A stretch of DNA of 64,000 nucleotides from Erythrophleum ivorense (taxonomy: Eukaryota; Streptophyta; Magnoliopsida; Fabales; Fabaceae). Location of the stretch: positions 43,797,283 to 43,861,282 of the forward strand of contig JAIUCV010000003.1 in the NCBI GenBank assembly GCA_026724425.1, read 5' to 3'. The notes beneath the pieces are model-generated. The model was not told where the DNA came from, did not search any database, and worked only from the letters and a program-made list of their open reading frames with translations. Shown here one piece after another: positions 1-10,876 of this stretch; within the stretch, counting starts at the first letter, position 1, and each line of letters begins with the position of its first letter. The translations under genes and the position numbers were made by a program.

Positions 1-2323
1 TCTCATCTTCAAGGTGGTTGGCTTCCATTACCTTGCCCACTTAGTCCACCTAGCATGTTAAATCATTGGAGAGGAAGGAATAAGATTCAAAGAATCCTAA
101 TAACTCATCTCTCCTTCAATCATACATAACATGTACAAAGCAAGCTTTACAAATGCATGCATGCTGAAAATAGAAATCATGGACATTTAAAAAGCAAGCT
201 TAGTATATGAACTAATCATACAAGACATTCAAGAGGTCACTAAGTGTTTGGATTAGCCTCACACTTCTCCTCATAGATTTTGGACTTGCCTCACCCATTT
301 TTTAAGAGCTTTGGACTTAACCATACTCTTGGGAGTCCACCTTGCTTTTGAGAGACTCTTTACTTTGTCTCAACTAAGTTTAAGGATTCTTGGCTCATCT
401 TCACCATGGTGAAGAGTTCTTGGCCTGTCCACACTCAAGCAAGCTCAAACAAACATTATGTACTCATTTGGAAGCATAATATGGCATCAAGAATCATGGC
501 ATATAAAGGCATGCTAGCATACTTTTTATAACTTAAAAATACATATACACACATTCTAAAACAAGCTAAACATACATTCATGCATGAAAGAAGGTGGAGA
601 GAGTTACCTTGGAAGCAATTGCACACTTTTTTCTTAAGCCTTGAGTCCTCTCCCTTGACCTCACACACCCAAGAAGGTGGAGATCATTTCTCTTGGCCTA
701 AACACACCAAAAGAAACATGAATTACTCATTGGAACAAGCCTTGGCATTATACACACTTTACATGATGCTACTTTGGTTTATGGCTCCATTATGCTTCTA
801 TAAGACACTTAATGAAGCAACTACAAAAATTCATGATCTTGGCTCCATTCTCTCCTTTAATCTATGATTCTTGACTCCATTTAGACCTCTTGGAGTCATC
901 ATACAATTATTTTAAGGAGCCCAGCTAGAAGTTGCTTTATTATGCTACATTATGGAGCCTATACCTCCATCTCACTATCTATGGCTTCTCAATTTTTCCC
1001 AAGGGTTCCTCCCACCTTTTACCATCATATGAAGTCCCAAACCAGGGCTAGAATAAACTAAAACACTCTTTAAGCCCTCCATCTATCCTAGGCTAACATT
1101 ATGGAAGCATTTGAGGTTCAAGGGGTTTCCAATTTTTCCTTGATGGGAGACACACTTAGGAGGCTTCTTAGAGATCTTAAAAGCTCAATTAAACACTTAC
1201 ATAGCCTAGGAAATTCATGAATCAAAACAGATTTTACAAACTTTTCAAGAATCCTACACTTTGCTAACTTGAAATTCAATGGCTTTTACTTAGTTTCCTT
1301 TGCATATTTTAAATTCCCACACCCTAATTCATGTGATTCATTCTTGGTTTGGCCAGAAATTTAATCCCTCATGGCTTGTCTTACATGGGGGGAATTGAAG
1401 AGAAGAGGAGCAAGGAGACCTAAGCTTAGGAAGTAGCAAAATACCTTAGATTCTTAGTTTTCTTAGTTTGTTCTTCACTTAGCTAGCCTCCCTTCACCAA
1501 ATCCAAAAATTCCATAAAACAGCACCAAATTAAATGCCAAAATCATGATAAGGAAGAGGAAGAAGTGAGGAAGAAGTTTAACAAGGCAAAGAGTAGGAAA
1601 AAATGGCTAAAACTTACACTTTTCAAAGCTTCTTCTTCCTTCCTTGGCCTCCCCTCTTGTGCGCCACTCTCAGCCCTTCTTAATTCTGTTTTAATGTGTG
1701 GGAGAGTTGGTGAGGAGAACTAACCAGAGGTGGGACATTTTTATAAGCCTAGGGATTCATTTAAGCAACTTTTAAAATTTACAATTTAGTCCCTCTTTGT
1801 AGTTTTATTTATTTGGGTTCATTTCAATTCTTTTCTGAGAATCGTCTTTTCCATCATATTCCTTAGACTCTTAATCATAATAATTGCCTTTGGAATCACT
1901 CAAAAAGGATTTAAAACTATTCCAAACCATTCAGTCAAAGTTTCAGTCAACTGACGATTGAAATCGCTCACCGGAGGGGTTTCAACTGTTCTAGGGGTTT
2001 TCATGGTGTTCAGGGCCTCTGAGAATCCCAAAAAGCTCAAATTTTCCATTTAAAAAGCCCTCCTATGAGTTTTCAAAATTTTTCAGAAATTACAAAAATG
2101 CCCTTACTTCCTTTGGCAAATTTTCTGAACTCTTCTGGCTTTAGTTTTTAGGCATCTTAAACCTGAAATCCTCATTTTCTAATATTTAAAATTTTATCAT
2201 AATTGTAGTTGGCCTCAATTCCTTCTATTTCAAGGATTTTCTTTTATATTTGGCCCATTTCTGACATTTATGGAGAAACTGAACATTGCGTTTTTCACAT
2301 TTATGAAGGGATCGGATGTTACA
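1..2323 (-). mobile_element. Long solo-LTR-like repeat, copy A (cut by window start)
   Basis: Non-coding repeat whose right end reads GATGTTACA. Its reverse complement starts TGTAACATCC, like the start of the copy at 23562. Shared blocks with the copies at 4927, 10877 and 23562 include the region around 590-610 (complement of CTCTCTCCACCTTCTCTCAT), the paragraph near 1970-2110 about 'gttttcat...cagggcctctgagaa', and the block near 10-80 preceding 'cacctagcatgttaa'. No gag or pol is visible. By alignment with the 3.8 kb copy, about 1.4 kb lies off the left edge, so its other target duplication cannot be checked; bases 2324-2328 (ATTTT) would be one copy. It is probably a solo LTR of a Ty3-gypsy-type element, inferred from length and TG/CA ends only. 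Confidence 0.7.
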
Positions 2324-2329
2324 ATTTTC

Positions 2330-2550
2330 TTTTAGAATTGGTCCCTCAAAGATGGGCATTTCTTAATTTAGTCTCTCACAAAAAAAAAACCATTATCAAT
2401 AATGGTCCTTCACATATAAGTATTTCTCAATTTGATAGAAAAACATTATTGATAATGGTTTTTTTTTTGTGACGGACCAAATTAAAAAATACCCATTTGT
2501 AAGAAACAAAATTAAGAAGGCAATTCTATAAGGGACCAAATTGAGAAATA
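2330..2550. repeat. Foldback (inverted repeat) element, MITE-like
   Basis: An arm at 2377-2405 (CACA, a run of A, then CCATTATCAATAATG) is the reverse complement of an arm at 2444-2471 (CATTATTGATAATGG, a run of T, then GTG). Weaker pairing continues outward: 'ggtccctcaaagatgggcat' near 2340 pairs imperfectly with 'aaaaaatacccatttgtaag' near 2485, and 'aagggaccaaattgagaaat' near 2530 repeats the theme. There is no coding sequence. It may be a small foldback transposon or a piece of a common plant 'ggtccct' repeat. No clear target duplication was found. Confidence 0.5.
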
Positions 2551-4439
2551 CACCATCTACAAAGGATAAAAATAGGATTTTATTCATTTTAGTTAATGGA
2601 AGGTATTTGAGTAACAAAATTTAAAATTTGACTAAAGTATAGCACAACTTTTTGTTTTAATAGAGGTTCATGTTGAAGAATGCACCTAGAGGGGGTGAAT
2701 AGATGCTTTTGTAGAAATATGAGATAATTTAGAAAAACCTAAGTAAATGTGCTACAATGGAAATGTTGTAGACTTAAGAAGATCAAGTCGACATGATATT
2801 ATAAAAAAAAAAAAGGTGTTTTGAAGACCATGTAAACTAAAAAAGATATTGTTGATAGGATTTTTTTTAACAAAATGCAATGCATAGAAATAAAAGTCAA
2901 GTCAAGGGAGACAAAGTACATCATATATTATCCTGGTTTAAATCCTCTATTCTACATCCAGTCCTTTGTAACTCCAAAGGATTTTCTTATTAACAAATTA
3001 AAGTTACATAGCGGCTACACACTTAAGTTTCCAAAATCACTTAAAATTCAACAAATGTTTTCTTATAGCACACTTACTCTTAGACTTTCCAACTCTTAGA
3101 AAGATTTGCAAATTAAAAGATCCAATGTTTAAAAGCCTTTATCAAACAAGGGACTCTAAGCATGCTCTAAAAAACACCAAAATAGTTAGATAAACTAATC
3201 ACTCAACTAAGAATAAGTGAAAGAGTAGGAAATGTGAAAACAAGGAGGATTATAAAAGTTTAAGATGAAAATGCTTTCTATTCACGTCAACTATTTCTAT
3301 TCTTCACTTTCCTTAGAATATATAGATCTTCACAAGTTTCTAGCCATTGGAGAGTAGCTCCTTTTTGAAATTATTTGTTGTAGGTATACAGATAAGGTCA
3401 TAGAGACATTCCAATAACTTGGGCAAAATTAGTAAACAATTAGATGATACTTTTGACTAGCTTTAGTCTACCCATGTCCTTCTTTCATGGATTTTGTTCT
3501 ATTTCACGTAAAGTAAAGAAAAGAAGGGTTGCTCTATTTCTCAAGTTATCTTATCTCCATCAATGCCATTAAATGCATTCAATGAATGCCATGGGACATA
3601 TGAGAGATAAAGAAAACAAATGGGCTTACTTTTTCTATTAGAAAAAGAGAGATGCAAAGAGAAAAGTGACTAAGCACTTTTTCGCAAAGTTAAAGTAAGC
3701 CACTTTGTCAAACTATACATAAACTATTATTTTTTGTCTTATATTCCTTTTGCTTTAGATGGATCAAATTAGGCCAAAAGGATTAGCACAAAACTTAATG
3801 ACATAAGTGGGATTTTATCTAGTCATTAGGCTTTATTATTATCAAATTCAAAAGGGTTATGAAAAACCATTGAGCCTAGAATTTCTCATTTTTAATTATG
3901 ACAAAACCCATGAGATAAAAGTTCTCTAAACATTTAAAAACAAGGTTTAGTTAAGGGCTCCCTCTTAATTTTTGCTCCCCTTGAATTAGATAGTCATTAC
4001 ACAAAATAAATCATAGGCAAAAACATATGAGAAAAGGAAAACAATGCTATCTAATCAAGTTACCAATATCCTTTAAAGCTTAGGGCCAACATCTTATAAA
4101 CAACATTCACAAATAACATACAAGCTATATAAAGTAGATAAATCCTTTCCTTCAAAAGATAACAACACTAGAAAGGCAATCCAATAAGAGAAAAAAAAAA
4201 GATCCATGAATGATAAATAGATAATCCAATAAGCTTCAATCCAATATATCATTATAGAGAAGTATATGCAACGCACCCAACATATCCAAAGAGGATCTAG
4301 AAAGCATTAACAGTTAGTAGCATAATGGAAGAAACTAGATAAGAGAATAATTAAAAGTAGTATTGTTCAAGCATAATGAAGGACCATCATTTGCTTGCCA
4401 AACTTAAGTGACCCAAAGCATTTGCATAGCATGAGTCAT
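2551..4439. other. Non-coding, LTR-like debris
   Basis: No gene is recognisable. Near 2672-2705 the text TGTTGAAGAATGCACC followed by 'tagagggggtgaatag' resembles a sequence commonly seen at LTR ends in plant genomes (family knowledge, not proven here). Near 2935-3000, 'ggtttaaatcctctattctac...ctttgtaactccaaaggattttc' resembles the same kind of LTR. The opposite LTR and a target duplication were not found, so this is recorded as debris. The remainder is AT-rich and featureless. Confidence 0.3.
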
Positions 4440-4926
4440 TTCCTAAGTTAAGTGCAATATGGTTAATTAATATCCTATAAATTTGTGGTTAGAGTTCCAA
4501 ACCTTGTGTTGAATGCTTCTTTTATGTCTTAGAGCTCTAATTACAGGAAGTTAAGTTGTTAACGAATAACACCTTCTCCTTGCAATAACCCTCTTGAGAG
4601 CCTAGTATCCATGGCCAAACAAGCCACTTGTTTACTAAGATCCTTTACCATGTTGGTTAAGGTGAGTTAATTAGATAAAATTTAATAAAAGGTTTGGTTT
4701 ATATGATTTAGAGAAGCAGAAGATGTAAGATGTTGAGAGGCTTGATCTTGAGCACCTTGAGGCTGAGGATTTTTAGAGGTAGGGTTCACCTAAGATCAAG
4801 GAAGTACAAGGTCTACAAGATTCATAATAGTAGTAGGGACCTCAAAAGGATTCATAATAGCAGGGGTTACAGGGTCCATTTGATTCATAGGTACATTTTA
4901 GGCTACATTGGTTGTCTCTTCATTAA
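4440..4926 (-). pseudogene. Transposase_32-like plant protein, C-terminal part
   Basis: Read on the minus strand, 4926 to about 4700 gives a proline/asparagine-rich stretch (MNQMDPVTPAIMNPF, NPQPQGAQDQASQ). About 4650-4540 gives LTNMVKDLSKQVACLAMDTR, helical in character. Stops occur repeatedly (near 4560 and beyond). It abuts the LTR at 4927 and continues the protein whose N-terminal part is at 14268-15544. This layout (conserved domain, low-complexity linker, short coiled tail) is what I recall for uncharacterised plant proteins with the 'putative plant transposon protein' domain. Function unknown. The 3' limit is uncertain. Confidence 0.5.
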
Positions 4927-6088
4927 TGTAATATCATAGATTTCTAGCTTTGCCTCATGCTAATTTTAAGTCTCATGCCAAGCATTACATAGGGAAGTAA
5001 GAAAAATAGCATTAAAATATTGAGTTTTCTTGCATTGTACTATGCATAAATTTTTCTTTCAGAGTCATGTGGGCCATATGGACTCATGTATCATATTCTC
5101 ATATTTAATTACATAGATAAAACTCAAATCCATCACCAAAAGTGGCTTAGGACTCATGTAAGTGCAAGAAACACATGAAATTCCATAGTGTAGCCTCGAC
5201 CAGAATTGCATATTTTCTGTCACAAATTTTGAAACATTGTAACTAATTATAGAAAACTCAAAATCATGTATTCTTTACCCTTATGAAAATCTATAGATGT
5301 CTAATTTATGATAAAAAAAAAATTTAGGTCATGGAACATTAAATCGAAGATGTTTGACATTCGAAAAGAGCCCAAGGTCTCAACTATCTGGGCTACTATC
5401 ACAGCTTGCTGTCATAAATTTGAAAATTCATAACTAATTTCAAAAAAATATAAATCATGTAAATTAATTCAATATGAGAAGATACAGATGTTATCTTTAA
5501 GGGAAAAACATCTCTAGACCACGCCAAGACCATCTGGGAACTGAATTATGATGGAACAATATTGGAGGTCCAATGGCACTACTAGTATTAATAATAAACT
5601 TCAAAAACTTATAACTCTCTATTTAGACCTCCAAATGAGGTGATTTTGGTAGCCACAAAAAACTTATAACCTCTAGTTTATGTCTGTAAAATTTCACAAG
5701 CATTGGACACCATTTGACCATCGAATGACACAAAACACAAAACTGACCATATGAACAGTACATGCACCAAAACAGCAGAAAAATTCCAATTTTGAAAAAT
5801 CATAATTAATTCTGTAGAGCTCCAATTTTTTTTCACTTTATCTTTCCCAAAATCTCTCAATGATCTCTACATGTCTGCCAAATTTCATAAGAAGATTCAT
5901 CCATTTGGTCAGTTTGTGCCATAGAGTTTCAATTTGGTCATTTTTATGATCTCAACTAGCATCAAAGTGTCCAAATTTGCTTCCTAAGCTTGTATAGCCA
6001 ATTGAGCACGTGAGATTATACTAAAATGACATTTTAAACTTGTCTCAAAGGTGCAAAAACCTAGAATTTAGAAACTCACACCCTCACC

Positions 6089-8931
6089 TGTAACACCCCA
6101 TAATTAATTAAGGTATTAATCATGGATTAGATTAATTAAGCGTAATTAATATGGGTTTAAGATTTAATTGGGATAGAAATTCTATCTAGGCTTAAATTAA
6201 TAAATCATGAGAAAAGACTAATGAAGGCCCAATTGGTTAGGTGCAGACCCAACCCAATTTAGTGTGATGGAGGCCCAAAATCTACCTTGTATAGAATCCT
6301 CTAAGTGGCCCAATAACCCTTGTGCAAACCCACATTCTTGAGCTTCTCAAACTTGGCCCAAACTTAATTAAACTTCAGCAACCCAATGGACAAGAACTGG
6401 CCCAACAAATTCTGCAGCCCAACACTTTAAAATTGGCCCAATAAACTAAAATCTGTAGCCCAAATGAAGTTGGACCTTGGAGCAACCCATGACCCATCTT
6501 TGACCCAACTTAAACCTACCTAAAACCCTAATGCATCAGCCCCTTTCTCCCACTTACTGAAACATAAAACTCAAGAAGCAAAATTCGGAGGTTGAGAAGG
6601 AGGCTAGGGTTAGAGGCAAAGATTTGGCATTTTCTCACATTTAGAGCAAGATTCAGCCAAAGTAATAGTTATACAACTTAATCCCATTATCTTCCTCTTT
6701 AATTTGGTCCGATTAGTTTTTCATTTGGTGCATTTTCACTCTACCTAAAATCTGAAATGTAAGAATTTGGGAATTTTCTTGGTAAAATTCATAGGTTGAG
6801 GTTATGGCTGATCTTGGGTGAGTTTAAGCCCTCCATTTGGATGCTTCAATTGTTAATTTGAGACCCCCATAGCTGATTTATAAAATAGGTATTAATTATG
6901 TACGAATTTGCTTAGGATTTTGGGTGAAATATTGAGTTTTCTGATAGAGGACAATTTAATCCGAATTTGGGACTTATAGTGGCTGAGTAAGTGATTCTTA
7001 GGTAGTCATTAGCATCTTAAATTCTTTGGGTATTGATTGTAACTGTTAATGATGAATTAGAGTAGTAATTCTATGATGCTATGGTTATAGGAGGATTTCT
7101 GCACCATTAGTGACTGTTGCAAATGTCTACAAGTGAGGTAACCGGGTTTATATCAATTCCATGTATATATTTGATTTAATTTCATATGTTGCTGTATATG
7201 ATTGATTGAAAATGTTGAATGAATTGATTGGCTATCTGTTATATTGTTTTGGACCTTGTGAGTCCATGGTGGAGCTGTGGTGCAGCTGCCACCCGTGCAT
7301 GTGCTTCGATCGAGCACCGGGTTATGATCAAACCCAAATGCACTGAGCCTCGGTTGTGCTCAATAAGGAGTAGGTGCCGTGGACAGGCCTATCCCGGTGT
7401 TAATGGCCTTTAACATCTGATAATATGATTGCTAGTATGGGATAGTAATCATGATAGCCTAATTGTTTCATTTGCTGTTATGATGGATATGATTCTGGTG
7501 TTGATTTTGATTTAGGCATATATGCTAATTAAACTGGATATATGATGGAATTGCCTTAGTTACTGAAATTTATATCTCACCCCATTTTATGGGATTAATA
7601 TTTCAGGTGAAAGTTCCTAGGGTAAGGATAAGGGTAAGTAAGTGGATGAACATCCATGAGCTGAGGCCGGGTGTGGGGAGCTACACTTGGTCTGAATAGA
7701 ATAGGGTAGATGCAATTTTGTTATTAGTTTACATAGCATCATCATGTAATCATATTGCCAATTGTAGGCGTTTATATTTTGTTTGATTGAAATGTAACCG
7801 TTAAGGATTTAAAGCACATCATAGTTGAATATCAATGTATGAACTTATAGCATTATATATATGTATATAGTTCTGCTGAAATTATGATATGGATCACCTT
7901 ATGGGAATTGTAGACATATGATGTCTTAGAGGTAAGCTATTATTGAATAAAATCTTTATAGAATTGTATGGGATGTAAATTGCTGCTAATGCATGTGAAC
8001 TTACTGTCATATATTCTTGAATTTGCTGATATGATCTAGTGGAACAAGTAGGAAGTAGCATTTAAGCTTTATAATGGTAATGGATGGATTGATGGGTAAA
8101 TGGGGTAGATAAACACTATTATGATCACATAAAATAAGGGTAGGTGGACCTAGAGTGTTTCTAAGATGAGATTTGGAGTGTAGAGGGCGAAATTTGGATA
8201 ATATGGTTACAGGAGGGAGTCCCGCCATGGCCAAGAAGGCTTCCCTGCGGCCAAATGAGAGACAGATCCGAAAAGTGCCGCTGCGCAACGAACCTCGCTG
8301 CGGCATGAAGTGAAAAAAATCGCCCAGGAGGGTAACAGAACCAAAACTCACCGCGGCGCATTGTGTCCTGCCGTGGCGCGAGTCAAAAAAAATTAAATAA
8401 GGGTTGGACAGAAGCAAAACTCGCCATGGCGCGAATATATTGCGCCGAGGCGAGAACCCTGAGAGTGAGAGCAGTGGTTCCATGAGGCGTTCCACCGCGG
8501 CGCCACATAGGCTGGCCGCGGCGAAGGTCCAACTCGCTGCGGTCGTGAAATTTGCCCTATGATTCCAGAGAGCAATCTGGCCGCGGCGGGGAAGGTTTAG
8601 GCCGCAGCGTAAGTCCCCAATCTACTCTTTTGAACCTAGAAACCCCAATTTCTTCAACAGTAATGGTAGGAGTTGATAAAGAACACTTGTAGGAGGTTAT
8701 TAGGTATTAAAACTGATGAACGGTTGAGTCATAAACCCCTTATGGTAGTAGGATTTCTTTTATACAAATGTCATCTTGTTGTGGTGGTATGGTGATGACC
8801 CTAACATCAAGGTTCAAATTTCTTCATATTTTCGTAATGGGGTAAAATATAATGACCTCAAACCTTGATCATTAATTAATAATCTTATATTTAACTATAA
8901 TTACAACAAATAAGAAGGTAGGGTTATCACA
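6089..8931 (+). mobile_element. Solo-LTR-like element E, nested in copy B
   Basis: Begins TGTAACACCCCATAATTAAT and ends GGGTTATCACA. It is flanked on both sides by TCACC (6084-6088 and 8932-8936), a perfect 5-base target duplication. Length 2843. TGTAACACCCC is a typical start of plant Ty3-gypsy LTRs. It is unlike copies A-D over most of its length. A GC-rich block (about 8215-8615) is very different from the surrounding AT-rich DNA. Open frames in that block (for example on the minus strand at 8007-8495) look accidental and match nothing I recognise. Orientation is assumed from the TGTAACACCCC end. Confidence 0.75.
8215..8615. repeat. Array of CGCCGCGGCG-type palindromes inside element E
   Basis: About ten imperfect copies of a 10-base palindrome with the pattern CGCYRYRGCG occur here. 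Examples are ccgcggcgca (8351), gccgtggcgcga (8371), cgccatggcgcga (8423), gcgccgaggcgag (8441), ccgcggcgcc (8492), ggccgcggcga (8514), ctcgctgcgg (8532) and ggccgcggcgg (8580). Spacing is irregular, about 20-60 bases. GC content is far above the neighbours. The block may be a regulatory or structural part of the LTR; this is inference. Confidence 0.65.
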
Positions 8932-10876
8932 TCACCCATGCCATACACTAATTTCCATAATACTAGTCTTACCATTTTATGTCTAATTTGCTTTATAACA
9001 TTCACATAACATAAATTTTCATTTGTGCAAGATACATTATCATAATTATATATGTTCATGGGGTCATAGGTCATATACAATAATAGATTACAACATTTGC
9101 CACTCATATGGCCATAAAAAAGTAAAATCCATGCACTTTGATGTCATACTCTCATCCTCTAAGTTATTGGCTCCCATTACTTTATTCTCTTAGTCCACCT
9201 AGCATGTTAGAATATTGAAGAGGAGGGAGAAAGATTTAAAGAATCTTAATAGCTTATTTCCCTTTCAATCACACATAAAGTATGCAAACTAATTCCTACA
9301 AATGCATGCATGAGCATATTGACATGTGTAATCATTCAAGAGACATCTTTAACATTTGAACAAGTCATACATAACATACATAGGCTTGCCAAGTAAGTGG
9401 ATTAGCCTCACCCATTTACTTATGGATTTTGGACTTGTCTCACCTATTTCTTTAAGAGGTTTTTGACTCAACCTTACTCTTAGGAGTCAACCTCACTTTT
9501 GGGAGACTCTTTACTTTGTCTTAACCAATTTCAAAGGTTCTTGGCTCATCCTCACCATGGCTAGAGGGTTCTTGGCTTCTCCACACTCAAGCAAACCCAA
9601 GCACACATATTAGACATCATTTGAAAGCATAATGTAACATCATGACACCATGGAATAAAAGCTCATGCTAGAATACTTTTTATAGCTTAAAACACACATA
9701 CACACATTCAAAGACAATGTAAGCACATATTCATGCATGAAAAAAGGTGAAGAGAGCTACATTGGTTGCAATCACATACTTTTCTTCTTGAATTTGCTCT
9801 CCCTTCCTTGGCCTCACACAAACAAAGATGTGGGATTGATTTCTCTTGGCCTAAACACAATTTATGGAAGCTAATTAGGTTCATAGAGTTAATTCTAAGG
9901 CCACACATCTTCCTTAAATACTAACTTAGTCTATTAATCCCTTTATGGTTCCAAGAATGCACCTAATGAAGCAACACCCATCAAATGAGTTCTAGGCTCC
10001 ATTCTTTCCTTTCATATATGATTCTTGACTCCTTTTAAGCCTCTTGGAGTCACCACACAATTAAAATAAAGAGTCTAACTACATGTTGCTTCTTTAGGTC
10101 ATATTATGGAACCTAAGACACTAATTCATTCTCTAGACTCCTAAATTTTTTCTAAGGTTTTCCTTCATTTTCATTCATCATATATGACTCAAAAATAATT
10201 TTGAAAAAATTTAAAACTCTCTCTAGGTGTGCTAACCCTTCTAGGCCGAGACTAGGAAGCATTTAGGCATCAATGGACTTTGCGTTTTTTTTTTCTACAT
10301 GGAAGATGCATATGGGGAGACTTTTAGAGATCTTAGGAGCTCATTTAAATATTCATTTAGGCATAAAAATTAAGGTATCAAGTCAAATTTTACAAGGAAC
10401 ACATGAAACCCTAGATTTATTATCTTGAATTTCTATGGTTATTTGTTAATTCCCTTTGCATATTCTTATTCTACACACTAATTTTCCTAAGATTCATCCC
10501 TGGTTTTACCTAAAATCTAAGCCCTTCCATAGCTTCTTGAATGGGGTGAACCAAGGAGAGAAGAGGAGGAAGGTGTAGCTATCATGAAAGGAGAAATTAC
10601 CTTGTTTTTCCTTGTTTTCTTACTTGAATCTTTCCTTCTTTGGCCTCCTCTTTTCAAATATGAATTTTCTCCTTTGTTCTTCTCTTAAAATAGATCCATA
10701 TACTTCAATATAATCATAGGAAAGAAAATAAAATGGAGAAGAAGAGGTTTGCTAAGGAAAGAATATGAAAAATAACTAAAAATCCATACTTTTTACCTTT
10801 GAGTTCTCCTTCTCTTCCTCTTCCTCTTGTATGCCTCTCTCCTTAGGGTTTTTCTTTAGTTTAAGGCAAAAACATA

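Noticed and set aside
8007..8495. A 162-codon minus-strand open frame
   Set aside because: It lies inside a solo-LTR-like element across the GC-rich palindrome array. No known motif; the same zone is open in several frames because GC-rich DNA has few stops.
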